NCBI GenBank assembly: GCA_016792805.1
Contig: JAEUHX010000007.1
Coordinates: forward strand, 1 to 64,000
DNA length: 64,000 nucleotides
Direction: 5' to 3'
Origin: Planctomycetota bacterium
GTDB taxonomy: Bacteria; Planctomycetota; UBA1135; JACQFD01
The position numbers were made by a program, and so were the translations under genes. The notes beneath the pieces were generated by a model, which made no database searches, was not told the origin of the DNA, and was given only the letters and a program-made list of their open reading frames with translations. Below are positions 17,108 through 25,878 of this stretch, one piece after another. The first letter of the stretch is position 1, and every line of letters begins with the position of its first letter.

Positions 17108-18250
17108 CTAGTCGCAGATCGTGAACGTAACTCCATTGGAAGCAAGAAGTTGGAACGCGATGGGATCTACCGCAAGCCACTGGAGGCTGTAGGTCTGGCC
17201 GAGCAGAGCGGGCGAGACCGGAAGATCGAGGAGGAAGGCGCCAACCCCAGCCCCGTCGAACAGGAAGCCCGGATCCTGGAGGAAGGCCGCCGTGTTGAGG
17301 TCGAGCAGAATCGCCCCGGGGTTGCCTGGGAGGAAGAGGTCGATCGAAAGCTCAGACAGCGATTGTGCGTAGCCCAATGTGTAGCTTCCGCTCGCGACGC
17401 CATTGCCGACCTTCAGCGTCAGCGGCGTTCCGCCCATCGTCGGTGGCCCAACGACCGAGATCGTCCCCGTGTTTTGATTCAACGTATCGTTGAAATAAGT
17501 GTACATCGGCCACACCGTCGTATCGGCGCTGTTGGTCGCACCCGGCGTTCCCCAATCGGGGCCGATGATGCAGCTCCCAAATGTGAAGGCCGGATTCGCC
17601 AGCGCTGAGTTCGCGTCATTGACCTGGGTGACCGGGTCCACCTTCATAGTTCCGAAGAGATTCTTCATCTCGATCGAGCCGCCGCCGAAATAGCCCACGC
17701 CCGGCGAGAAGGGGCCATCCGCCGGATTGTAGCTCGACGACGCGAGCAGCGTCCCGCCGTTGGAGAAGGAAGCGCCGAGCGTGATGTGCATTCCGTCGGG
17801 ATCCTGGCTCGAGAAATTCATTTGTGAGAAACCGACTTGAGACTTATCGGCCGGTGGCGTCGAGCTCGGGCTCGCATAAGCGTAGTCGACCTGCGGCATG
17901 CCGCCGTTCAACAGGGGGTCGGCGCTGCGGCAGAACACGAAGGACCTTCCCGGGAACAGCGGCGGAAGCGTTGCAACAGAAGGAAGGACCTGGAACCAAC
18001 GGGTCGGATCGCTCGCGCCGGGAATCGAACCGTCCTGGAAGTACAGGCCATTCAGATCGAGCACCTTCGTCGAGATATTTGTCACCTCGAACCACTCGCT
18101 TGTGTTCTGGCTCCCGCCACAGCTCGGAGTGAACATGATCTCGGAGATCACAATTTCTCCGGGGCTCGGTGCCACGGCGGTCTGGGCGTACGAAGGGGCA
18201 GCAAGCACCGCGGCCGCAGCCGCGAGGACGCAAAGGGAGGACGTGCGCAT
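17108..18250 (-). CDS. Secreted lamin-tail-domain protein, paralog 2
   Basis: A 380-residue protein. The start is the ATG at 18250, preceded by AGGAG at the usual distance; the same leader (AGGAGTAnCCCG then ATG) precedes paralog 3. Signal peptide MRTSSLCVLAAAAAVLAAPS with cleavage near SYA-Q. LTD core: GEIVISEIMFTPSCGGSQN, EWFEVTNISTKVLDLNGLYF, LFPGRSFVFCRSADPLLNGG and DGMHITLGA. C-terminal module: LFLPGNPGAILLDLNTAAFL, PALLGQTYSLQWLAVDP, ASNGVTFTICD. Closest in pattern to paralog 1. Function not known; extracellular by signal peptide. Confidence 0.85.
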   Translation of the reverse strand: MRTSSLCVLAAAAAVLAAPSYAQTAVAPSPGEIVISEIMFTPSCGGSQNTSEWFEVTNISTKVLDLNGLYFQDGSIPGASDPTRWFQVLPSVATLPPLFPGRSFVFCRSADPLLNGGMPQVDYAYASPSSTPPADKSQVGFSQMNFSSQDPDGMHITLGASFSNGGTLLASSSYNPADGPFSPGVGYFGGGSIEMKNLFGTMKVDPVTQVNDANSALANPAFTFGSCIIGPDWGTPGATNSADTTVWPMYTYFNDTLNQNTGTISVVGPPTMGGTPLTLKVGNGVASGSYTLGYAQSLSELSIDLFLPGNPGAILLDLNTAAFLQDPGFLFDGAGVGAFLLDLPVSPALLGQTYSLQWLAVDPIAFQLLASNGVTFTICD

Positions 18251-18370
18251 CGGGATACTCCTGGGGAGAAACGACGACCGGCGCACGATCCCGCCTTGAT
18301 ACAAAGAATCCGTCCGATCGTTGTGAATCCGACGCGAAGCACCACGCCCGGCGCCCGGGAACGATGCACT

Positions 18371-18408
18371 TGAAAAACGCAGGGCCGGCCTCGAGAGGCC
18401 GGCCCTGC
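18371..18408 (-). terminator. Intrinsic terminator after lamin-tail gene 3
   Basis: A perfect 13-bp stem (GCAGGGCCGGCCT/AGGCCGGCCCTGC, 18379-18408) with a 4-base CGAG loop. On the minus strand it is followed at once by GTTTTTC. It sits 44 bp after the stop of the gene ending at 18452 and is the clearest intrinsic terminator in the window. Confidence 0.85.
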
Positions 18409-18451
18409 AGGCTTGCAGTCCGATGCGGCGCCCAAGGCTTGCCGCGGGAAC

Positions 18452-19555
18452 TTACTCGCAGATCGTCATCGCGACGCCGTTCGAATTCACAATCACGAAC
18501 GACGAATCGAGCGCGAGCCACTGAAGGAGGAACGTCTGATTCACGAGAGCCGGAACGTTCGGAATCGGAATCGTAAGATCCGCGGCACCCGCTCCATCGA
18601 ACGGAGCCGGTGCGAGATAGACGGCCGTGATGAGGTCGAGCACGATCGAGCCGGGATTTCCGGGGATGAAGAGGCTGATCGGCGTCTCACTCGGGGAATT
18701 GTCCGAATAGCCGAGGTAGTACGAAAGCGTCGCAGGGCCATTCGACAGGAGAAGCCGCTGCGTGCCGGCCCCAACCGAAGCCGGGCCCTTCGGCGTGAGA
18801 ACTCCAGTGTTCGGGAAGTTCACACTATCAAAGGTGGAGTTGCTCGGCCAGATCGGCGTGGTGTCCTGGCTATTCTCAGCATTGGGAGTGCCGAGGCTGA
18901 TCGGGTTGCAGGGGCCGAATTGTGTAGTCGACTTGACGAGGTTTGTGCTGTTCGCCACCGGGCTCGACGTAGCGACCATCGACTGGAACAGATTCTTCCG
19001 CTCCACGGAGATGCCGCTCGTGCCGCCGCTGTTCAGGGGAGCCGCGCCCGTGTTGTAGCTGGCCTCTTCGATGAGAACACCCGTTCCGCCGAAGGCGGGA
19101 GGCACATCGGTATAGATGCGGATGCCGTCGATCCCGCTGTTGCCCATGTTCATTGCACCGCCGGTGACCACCTCGTCACCGACCGGTGTGCCGACGTAGC
19201 CATACACGGCTGTGATGTTGCCGTTGATGGCAGTATTGGTCTTTCGGCAGAAGACTGCGCGCTGACCGGGATAGAGGGTCGGAAGACCGAATGCCGGCGG
19301 CACGCGGAAGTAGGTCGGCGTGCTCGTCGTGACATCCGTGAATGCCAAGCCATTCAGGTTGAGCGCCTTGGTCGACACATTGGTCACCTCGAACCACTCG
19401 CCGTTCTCGTCCGTGACGCAGGCGTCCGGGCCGGGATTGAACATCATCTCCGAAACCACGAGCTCGCCCGCCGCGGGCGTGACGCCCTGGGCGAAGGTCG
19501 CAGTGGAGAGGCCAAGAAACGAAGCCGAGAGAAGAAACAGAACCGAAGCTCGCAT
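18452..19555 (-). CDS. Secreted lamin-tail-domain protein, paralog 3
   Basis: A 367-residue protein. Signal peptide MRASVLFLLSASFLGLSTAT ending TFA-Q; ribosome-binding site AGGAG nine bases before the ATG. LTD core: GELVVSEMMFNPGPDACVTD, GEWFEVTNVSTKALNLNGLA, LYPGQRAVFCRKTNTAINGN, GIDGIRIYTDVPPAFGG. C-terminal module: LFIPGNPGSIVLDLITAVYL, PALVNQTFLLQWLALDS, NSNGVAMTICE. It ends in E/D like paralog 2 rather than in P. Third copy of a tandem family and terminated by its own strong hairpin, so the genes may be expressed separately. Confidence 0.85.
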   Translation of the reverse strand: MRASVLFLLSASFLGLSTATFAQGVTPAAGELVVSEMMFNPGPDACVTDENGEWFEVTNVSTKALNLNGLAFTDVTTSTPTYFRVPPAFGLPTLYPGQRAVFCRKTNTAINGNITAVYGYVGTPVGDEVVTGGAMNMGNSGIDGIRIYTDVPPAFGGTGVLIEEASYNTGAAPLNSGGTSGISVERKNLFQSMVATSSPVANSTNLVKSTTQFGPCNPISLGTPNAENSQDTTPIWPSNSTFDSVNFPNTGVLTPKGPASVGAGTQRLLLSNGPATLSYYLGYSDNSPSETPISLFIPGNPGSIVLDLITAVYLAPAPFDGAGAADLTIPIPNVPALVNQTFLLQWLALDSSFVIVNSNGVAMTICE

Positions 19556-19615
19556 CGGGTTACTCCTGAGGAAAAACAGGTCGCCCGAGAAAGCTCTGCG
19601 CTGGGGGCGAAGGCG

Positions 19616-19665
19616 GGGCAGGGGAGATGCGAAAGCGCTGCGAAGCGCCCCGGATTCCCCTGCCC
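19616..19665. repeat. Hairpin after lamin-tail gene 4
   Basis: A 10-bp perfect stem (GGGCAGGGGA/TCCCCTGCCC) encloses a 30-base loop that contains a smaller GCGCT-type stem. It lies 25 bp past the stop of the gene ending at 19691 on the minus strand. There is no U-run, so it is either a weak terminator or an mRNA-stabilising element. Confidence 0.5.
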
Positions 19666-19690
19666 GATCTCCGAAAGGGCTCTCAGTCTG

Positions 19691-20797
19691 CTACGGAACG
19701 ACGTCGGCGCTGAGCCCGTTGGAGAAGTACCACATCCCCGACACGGGCTCATGGGCGTACCACTGGATCGAGACCTGCGCGCCGACCATCGTCGGGTGCA
19801 GGGCAACGGGAATCTCGGCGGCGCCGGCGGCATCGAGCTGGAATTGCGAGGTCGCCCAGATCTCCGCGCTCCAGAGGTCGACCAGCACCGTGCCGCCCAG
19901 CGTCGGCATCGGCAGCTCCATCGGGCTCGTGGAGAATGCAATTCCAAACGAAGCTGCCGGCGGCCCACCGGAGAGCTTCAGCACGGCGCTTCCTTTCGTG
20001 GCCGAGCAGGCGCCTTTGGCCAGAAGCAACAGAAGATCCTGAGGACCCGGCTGAACAGGGTCGAATCGATACCATGAGGGATAGAGAGTCTTGTCATTTG
20101 AATTCACTTCTCCGGGAGTTCCCTTCTGGCTGAACGACCCGAAGACCCCTGAGCTCGCTGCCAGATTTGCGGCTTGCCACGGAGCCATCAAATCACCCCT
20201 TTCAAAGGCGATTCCCGAATGGTTTGTGAGCGGAGCCTTATTGGGGTCGTACGTCACCATCTCGATGACGAACCCGCCGAGGTTGAGCGGTGCGCCGGTC
20301 GTGATGGCGATCAGATCGATCGAAGAATTTCCGAGAGCCATGGCCGTGTGCGAGACCTTCGACTTGTCCGCAGGCGGGGTCGTCCCGGAAGGCACCGAGT
20401 AGACATAGTGAACGGAATTGAGCCCGCCGTTCACTGCCGGATCTCCGCTGCGGCAGAAAACGAACGCTTGGCCGGGGTAGAGCGACGGCAGAGCGCCCGG
20501 CGGGATCACAAAATACGGAGCCGACGTGGATCCGCCCACGGCAAGGTCCTGCACAAAAAGCCCGGAGAGGTCGAGAACGCGATTCGAGATATTTGTGACT
20601 TCAAAATACTCGCCATAGTTGTCGTCGACGCCGCTTGTGGGGTCGAACAGAATCTCGCTGATCGCAATCTCGCCGGGGACGGGGGTGACCCCCTGGGCCG
20701 CCACCGATCCGCAGCTGCCCCAACTTGCCACCGCCACCAGAAGCCAAGGAAGAATGGCGCGCGACGCGCAGGCCGCGCTCCAGCTCAGAACCGTCAT
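19691..20797 (-). CDS. Secreted lamin-tail-domain protein, paralog 4
   Basis: A 368-residue protein, the most upstream and most divergent of the four. The ATG at 20797 is chosen because GGAGG lies nine bases before it and a signal peptide follows (ILPWLLVAVASWGSCGSVAAQ). LTD core: GEIAISEILFDPTSGVDDNY, EYFEVTNISNRVLDLSGLFV, LYPGQAFVFCRSGDPAVNGG. The C-terminal module is looser (LPMPTLGGTVLVDLWSAEIW, HPTMVGAQVSIQWYAHEP, YFSNGLSADVVP) but keeps the QW and SNGL positions. It is divergent from the glycosyltransferase at 20990 across a 192-bp promoter-bearing gap. That gap contains a small GCGATTG-tcg-CAATCGC inverted repeat at 20949-20965. Confidence 0.82.
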   Translation of the reverse strand: MTVLSWSAACASRAILPWLLVAVASWGSCGSVAAQGVTPVPGEIAISEILFDPTSGVDDNYGEYFEVTNISNRVLDLSGLFVQDLAVGGSTSAPYFVIPPGALPSLYPGQAFVFCRSGDPAVNGGLNSVHYVYSVPSGTTPPADKSKVSHTAMALGNSSIDLIAITTGAPLNLGGFVIEMVTYDPNKAPLTNHSGIAFERGDLMAPWQAANLAASSGVFGSFSQKGTPGEVNSNDKTLYPSWYRFDPVQPGPQDLLLLLAKGACSATKGSAVLKLSGGPPAASFGIAFSTSPMELPMPTLGGTVLVDLWSAEIWATSQFQLDAAGAAEIPVALHPTMVGAQVSIQWYAHEPVSGMWYFSNGLSADVVP

Positions 20798-20989
20798 TGT
20801 GATTGCCTCCGGAGCACCGCGCACTCGGCGATCGCTCCAATCACAGGCCGCGAACCGGCCGGGCGTCGTCGTGCTGATTGGGGGCCCACAGTTCTGTCAA
20901 CGAGTTACGTCGGCCGATGCGGCCCCCATGTCGCATCGAGGTGCGGTGCGATTGTCGCAATCGCTCCGACGAATCGTTCGAATAGCACC

Positions 20990-22435
20990 ATGGTCGACCC
21001 CGAGTGCCCCGGTCGGGCCGAGCGCCGCACCCGCTTTTTCGCCCTCGCTGCAATCGCCCTCGGCTGTGCTCTGCGCCTCACCGGACTCACTCTGCACTCG
21101 CTCTGGTACGACGAAGGCGCCACGCTCTACCTCGCGACCGCCGCCGATCCCGTCGAAGCGCTCAGCGGCTCGCGCCACCCGCCCGCCGCGATCTATACCA
21201 TTCGGGCTTGGATCGGACTCGCAGGAGAGTCTGACTTTGCGTTGCGGCTCCTTCCGGCGCTCTGCTCGATCGTCTCGCTCGCCCTCGTCGCTCGGCTGTC
21301 GTGGCTGTGGCTTTCCGGACATGCACGCTGGATCGCGGTGCTCCTGTATGCAGTCGCACCGTTCCACCTGCACTACGGACAGGAGCTCACGCCGTACGCA
21401 TTCCTTGAGCTCGGCTCACTCATCGCGTTCCAAGGCCTCGGCGCCGCCCTTGCCCGCGACCGCCCGCGCGCCCTCGACCTCGTCTTGATCGCCCTCGGGA
21501 CGACCTACGCGTTCGGGTCACAATACCTGGGCGTGCTGGCGGGTGCCTCCGTCGCAGGCGCTGCGATCGTTGCACTCGCGTCGAAGCGCATCCGCCTCGG
21601 CGGCGCGATCCAAATGATCGGTGCCTCTGCGATTGGCGGGTTTGTGTGGCTTCCGTGGGTGCTCACCGTGCTGCCGCGCCAGCAGGAGACGATCTGGGGC
21701 AATGAGGCGCGAACGAGCCTGAGGGAGATCGTCGAGATTCCCTTCCGGCTTTTTGTGGTGGACGCCAGTGCGCTACCAGGCACATGGCATTTTGTGGGCT
21801 ATGGAGTGGCCGGCGCCTTGTGGGCGGCGATGGCTCTTTCGATTCTTGCGCTGTGGCAACGGGAGCGAGCCGAGGACCGCGTGCTTTTCGCTGCGCTTGC
21901 CGCGCCGCTGCTGTTGGCTCTTGTGCTTGCAGCGGCATTCAAGAATTTCCTGCCGCGCTATCTCACGGCCGCTTCCCCAATGTTGACATTGGCCGTCGCG
22001 CGCGGGATCGATTCGCTTCGGCCGCGGCTCGCCGTGCCAGCCGCCCTCGCCCTCGCTCTCGGACTTTCCATATTTACCGTCTTTCATCGCATGGGCAATC
22101 GGCGCGAGGACTTTCGCTCCGCGTGCGCCGATCTCGAGCAGCGCTGGCGAGCTGGGGATGCCTGCGTCGTCGTCTCGGGAACCCCCGAGCTGTTCGCACA
22201 GGGCGCCGTGAGACATTACTTGCGCCAGAGGCCAGATATCCTCGGATCGCTCGGATCTCTTCCGCCGTTCCAGGAGGGTTCGGTGCGCATCGCGCGGGGT
22301 TCGAGCCTCCATGTGATCTATCGGGACAACGTTTACGCGGAGCCGGACCTTACAAAGCTCGAGCGCACGTACGCTCGCGCGGAGCAGTCTCCTCTCCGAT
22401 TCAAGATTCAGTACCTTCGGCTCGAGCCGAAGTAA
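20990..22435 (+). CDS. Membrane glycosyltransferase (ArnT/PMT-like, GT39 or GT83 type)
   Basis: A 481-residue polytopic protein, with the ATG at 20990 as start. About ten membrane segments. The first loop carries LTLHSLWYDEGATLY, matching the E/D-containing catalytic loop of dolichyl- or polyprenyl-phosphate-sugar transferases. Next come the characteristic RHPPAAIYTI and LRLLPALCSIVSLAL, then PFHLHYGQELTPYAFLELGS. A soluble C-terminal part follows (ACVVVSGTPELFAQGAVRHY). Such enzymes move a sugar from a lipid-phosphate donor to a protein or glycolipid outside the inner membrane. It is the first gene of the surface-glycan region and reads away from the lamin-tail cluster. Confidence 0.8.
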   Translation: MVDPECPGRAERRTRFFALAAIALGCALRLTGLTLHSLWYDEGATLYLATAADPVEALSGSRHPPAAIYTIRAWIGLAGESDFALRLLPALCSIVSLALVARLSWLWLSGHARWIAVLLYAVAPFHLHYGQELTPYAFLELGSLIAFQGLGAALARDRPRALDLVLIALGTTYAFGSQYLGVLAGASVAGAAIVALASKRIRLGGAIQMIGASAIGGFVWLPWVLTVLPRQQETIWGNEARTSLREIVEIPFRLFVVDASALPGTWHFVGYGVAGALWAAMALSILALWQRERAEDRVLFAALAAPLLLALVLAAAFKNFLPRYLTAASPMLTLAVARGIDSLRPRLAVPAALALALGLSIFTVFHRMGNRREDFRSACADLEQRWRAGDACVVVSGTPELFAQGAVRHYLRQRPDILGSLGSLPPFQEGSVRIARGSSLHVIYRDNVYAEPDLTKLERTYARAEQSPLRFKIQYLRLEPK

Positions 22436-22523
22436 CGCTGGTTCGACAGGCTCTCTGCGGCGCGAACTCAATGATGCTCGCGCGCGGCCCGCAGGACTCT
22501 TGGAAACGCCTCGAAAGGCGACA

Positions 22524-23624
22524 CTATTTCGGGGCGGAGACCGTCAGCGTCTTTGCCGAGTCGGGAAGGATGCCGCCCTCGAGGAGCGACTTCGCGACGA
22601 TTTGTGCGTACAGCTGATGCCCGGCGACGCTCGGATGCACCATGTCTAGAAACTCCGCATTGCGATCTTCTGTCCACTGCGGATGCCTGTTGCGCTGCAC
22701 CTCGAGTTCACGGAATCGTTGGTACACCGGCGCGAGGGGCACTCCGAGTTCCTTGGCAACGGTGTGGATCGCCTCGGTATAGCTCGGCGTCGTCGGGAAA
22801 TCGCGCTCCACGATGCGCATTCTCGGAACGTCCACCATCGCGAACTTCGCGCCGCGGGCGCGTTGGGTGCCGGCGATCTCGCGGTGAAACGCGATGAACT
22901 CCGTGGGAGATACGCGCGGAAGCTTGGCAGGAGCCGAATCGGGCCTCGACGCCAGCGCCGCGAGATCAATCTTCTCCGTCTGTCCGAAGTGCTGCTCAAG
23001 CCAGCGGAATACGGTGAATCTGCCGAGCGCATTGCGAATCTGGTACTTGGGCCTCGACAGATATTGTGACTTCAGAATATCGGTGAGGCCTCTCTCGGCG
23101 GTGAACTGTTCATTGATGGCCCCAAAAGCCGTGATGACGAGGTCGGGCGCATACTGAAGGGCCTTGCCACTGTAGTACTGCCTGCCTTGAAACGAGGAGA
23201 AGCCGACGACACCGAAGTTCAGCACTTCTGCGTCATAGCCGTGCGAACGAAGTTCGTCCTCGAGTTTCCGCGGCCAGGACTCAGCCTCTCGGACGCCGTA
23301 GCCCATAGTTGAGGAGTCGCCGAGCGCGGCAATGCGGAAAGCCGCAGATTTCGTGCGCGCGAAGATTCTCCCTCGATAGCCGTCTGCATTGATGCGTTCT
23401 CCAACAAAAAGCCCTCCCGGCCGCGGTTCCCAGAACCATCCGGTGTGAGGGCGAAACGGGGCGTCCTGTTCATCGAATTGTGAATCGTGCGCCTCGCCCC
23501 AGAACGAAATCGGAGACTGCCGCCGAGGCACATAGTCGAGTGTCTCGGCCGCGAACTCCGCGGCTCCCAGAAAAATGACGGGAGAGGCGACGGCGATCGC
23601 GAGCTTCTTGAAAATCGGATGCAT
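22524..23624 (-). CDS. Membrane-anchored SGNH/GDSL hydrolase (intact catalytic set)
   Basis: A 366-residue protein with an N-terminal hydrophobic anchor (KLAIAVASPVIFLGAAEF) and an SGNH fold. Block I is ALGDSSTMGYGV (catalytic Ser). The VLNFGVVGFSSFQGRQYY block with its Gly follows, then VITAFGAINEQF (Asn). Block V is DMVHPSVAGHQLYAQIV, giving the Asp and His. Family members deacylate or deacetylate polysaccharides and lipids. It lies beside a glycosyltransferase and a degenerate SGNH paralog, which suggests O-acetyl editing of surface glycan. Confidence 0.85.
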   Translation of the reverse strand: MHPIFKKLAIAVASPVIFLGAAEFAAETLDYVPRRQSPISFWGEAHDSQFDEQDAPFRPHTGWFWEPRPGGLFVGERINADGYRGRIFARTKSAAFRIAALGDSSTMGYGVREAESWPRKLEDELRSHGYDAEVLNFGVVGFSSFQGRQYYSGKALQYAPDLVITAFGAINEQFTAERGLTDILKSQYLSRPKYQIRNALGRFTVFRWLEQHFGQTEKIDLAALASRPDSAPAKLPRVSPTEFIAFHREIAGTQRARGAKFAMVDVPRMRIVERDFPTTPSYTEAIHTVAKELGVPLAPVYQRFRELEVQRNRHPQWTEDRNAEFLDMVHPSVAGHQLYAQIVAKSLLEGGILPDSAKTLTVSAPK

Positions 23625-23650
23625 GGCTCGAATTCGATGGAGTCGCCTTG

Positions 23651-24781
23651 CTATTTGGTGGCTGCCCGGGAGCCCGGACCCGAAGCGGCGCGGGGGCCAG
23701 CGTGCATGCCCGCGCTGTCCGCAAGCTTCGGAACCATCTGTGCATTCATGAGGGCCGTGTAAACAGCGATCGCGTAACGAATCGCCCCTTCGGAAGTGAG
23801 CCGCTCCGCGTCATAAAAAACGACGTTTCCGAGCGTCTTCGCCCCGCCGCCTCGAACCTCCTGCTGCCGTGATTCGAGCGCTTTGTGGACGTCGATGAGG
23901 AGAGTATTTGTGGCAGCCGCCGCCCGGCGGATCGCCTCGTCGTAGGCCGTGATGCCCTTCAGGAGGTCCTCTACCAGCTCAAGACGAGGAGGCAGAATCA
24001 ACGCGATGGAGTGACCGTCTCTCCGCACGGCGTTCACGAGCTCGACCAGCGTGCTTTCCATCTCCTGCGGAGTGAGTCTCGGACGCGTTCGTCCGTTCTG
24101 TGACGCCAGCTGCGCGGGAGTTTTCGGAGGGTCGAGAGCGAATGAAAGAAATCGCATCGTGCCGTTGCGTTCGAGGAAGCGCCGGAATCGATGCGCATAG
24201 CCTCTTGTGATCTCTGCTTTCTCGATATCCGAGCGGCCGTAGTCTCCATTCTCGATCTCGTGGCGCGATCCGAAGGCCGCGAGCACGAGATCAGGCGACC
24301 ATTGACGCGCTTTTGTTTCATAGAGGCGCAGGCCCTGATACGCGGTGTACCCCGGCATTCCAAAGTTGAGAACCTGCGCTTCGAAGCCCGACTTCCGCAT
24401 TCCCGCTTCTATCATCCGCGGCCAGCTCGTCTCCTCGGCGTTGCCCGGATCGAGAGTGTACGAATCACCTAACGCAAGAACTCGAAAGCGCGCATCCCTG
24501 GCCTTGGGTCCCCAGACTCCGCGGAAGCCGTCCTGGTTTATTCGCACACCCAGGACCTCCGCCCCAGGGCGCAGCTCCCAGAAAGTCTCGGGATGGAATT
24601 GTGTGATGCCGGCGCCTTGATTGAAGTAGCGCCCGAGCGTCGTTCCCGAGATGCCGGAAAGCGAACGCGGCAACGGAACCCGCTCGAGGGTTTGAATCGT
24701 GAGCCCAAGGGCGCCGAAGCAAAAGAAACCGCCCGCTCCGAGCCAGCCGAGTAGGCGTAGCAATCGGGAGAAAGGAGACAA
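23651..24781 (-). CDS. SGNH-like membrane protein with degenerate catalytic residues
   Basis: A 376-residue protein with an N-terminal membrane helix (LLGWLGAGGFFCFGALGLTI) and the same architecture as the neighbour at 22524: ETFWELRPGAEVLGVRINQD, ALGDSYTL (Ser kept) and VLNFGMPGYTAYQGLRLYE. The Asn block reads AAFGSRHEIEN, and the D-x-x-H block reads DAERLTSEG, so the catalytic His is replaced by Arg. It is thus likely inactive as a hydrolase, or uses other residues. It lies 26 bp upstream of the intact copy in the same operon, suggesting an active/inactive pair. The C terminus is a Gly/Ala-rich tail. Confidence 0.8.
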   Translation of the reverse strand: MSPFSRLLRLLGWLGAGGFFCFGALGLTIQTLERVPLPRSLSGISGTTLGRYFNQGAGITQFHPETFWELRPGAEVLGVRINQDGFRGVWGPKARDARFRVLALGDSYTLDPGNAEETSWPRMIEAGMRKSGFEAQVLNFGMPGYTAYQGLRLYETKARQWSPDLVLAAFGSRHEIENGDYGRSDIEKAEITRGYAHRFRRFLERNGTMRFLSFALDPPKTPAQLASQNGRTRPRLTPQEMESTLVELVNAVRRDGHSIALILPPRLELVEDLLKGITAYDEAIRRAAAATNTLLIDVHKALESRQQEVRGGGAKTLGNVVFYDAERLTSEGAIRYAIAVYTALMNAQMVPKLADSAGMHAGPRAASGPGSRAATK

Positions 24782-24804
24782 GGGAGTCGTGCGCAGGTGG
24801 GCGA

Positions 24805-25695
24805 TCAGCTTGGCGCGAGGCGGTCCGGCGCCCCGGGTTCCGCGAGGCGGGCACGATGGGCGCCAAACGGCATGACATTAAATCGGGAGGAGATCATTTC
24901 CAGGGCGAGCCGCAGAATCGACCGCTTCTCCTCGAGCGTCCGGTCCATGCCGGGGTGGCGCGCAAATCGAGCATCGAGGTTGTCTTCCTTGAGCCCGAGC
25001 ACGTCGACGGCGTGGAGCGTGTATACAAATGGTCGCATGTCGTAGTCGAAGCGGTCGAGAATGCCAATAAACTTGGGTTCACTCATCCGGTAACGGAGAG
25101 TGTGATAGACGGGTTTGCGCAGAAATCCGTCTACGGCGACTGGGAACTCCCAGAGACCACCCGTCGTATGGGGCGGCTTGACCCAGCTGAACGGCCAGCG
25201 CTTGAGTCCCCCGGAGCCCGGAGCGACGAGCCGCGCACCGAAGAGATACGGCGATGGGTAGGACGACGCGTCGTAGAGGTAGCCGGCGGCCGCGATGGCG
25301 CGAAGCGTCGACTCATCACAATCCCAATTCGGCGCGCGAAAGCCGATCACCGGCTTGCCGGTTACTTTTTCGAGGAGCCGCTTCGATTCAACGAGCTCCT
25401 TCTGGAGTTCTGCTGCGGGGAGCGTTCGGAATGGGGTCGGGTGGGTGAGAGAATGGCTAGCCACCTCGTGGCCCGCCGCGACCACCGTTTGGATGGCGGC
25501 AGCTTGTGCCTCTGCATCGCGGGCTACGAAGAAGAAGGTGGCTCGAATGCCCACCTTCTTGAGTGCGTCAATGAGGCGCGGAATCGCCTGCGTGTACACA
25601 AGGGCGTCTGGGGCGGCATCGCGCACGCCATAGCCACGAAGGTGGATGTCGATCGGGTCGACATCGATGCTGATCGTCGAGAGTGCGCGGGCCAC
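24805..25695 (-). CDS. Polysaccharide deacetylase (NodB/CE4 type)
   Basis: An approximately 296-residue NodB-type deacetylase: STISIDVDPIDI (the metal-binding Asp strand), ATFFFVARDAEAQ, the metal motif SHSLTHP (HxxxH), GFRAPNWDCDESTLRAI, then the long C-terminal part with FPVAVDGFLRKPVYHTLRY. It removes N- or O-acetyl groups from surface polysaccharide. The start is uncertain. GTG at 25695 is used because the domain begins at once; the frame stays open to 25893, but that would overlap the divergent gene's start and shows no ribosome-binding site. It is in the same direction as the SGNH pair and 24 bp upstream of it. Confidence 0.85.
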   Translation of the reverse strand: MARALSTISIDVDPIDIHLRGYGVRDAAPDALVYTQAIPRLIDALKKVGIRATFFFVARDAEAQAAAIQTVVAAGHEVASHSLTHPTPFRTLPAAELQKELVESKRLLEKVTGKPVIGFRAPNWDCDESTLRAIAAAGYLYDASSYPSPYLFGARLVAPGSGGLKRWPFSWVKPPHTTGGLWEFPVAVDGFLRKPVYHTLRYRMSEPKFIGILDRFDYDMRPFVYTLHAVDVLGLKEDNLDARFARHPGMDRTLEEKRSILRLALEMISSRFNVMPFGAHRARLAEPGAPDRLAPS

Positions 25696-25878
25696 GGGGT
25701 CTGGGAGGGTTACGGGGTAGCGGGGTATGGTGTCCGGTTGGCAGGTCGCTCGCCAGAGCGTTCCGAATCGAGATTTCCCGGGTTTCAGCGCTCTGTCACT
25801 GAGGACCGAAGACCTTTCCGGCTTCGCCGCGCACCTGTCCACTCCGCACCTCTCGTCTTGTCCGCTCTGCACACCGTC

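Noticed and set aside
18413..20077. Long plus-strand open frame across the lamin-tail genes
   Set aside because: Antisense to two strong signal-peptide proteins with ribosome-binding sites. Its product is Arg/Ala-rich without a family.
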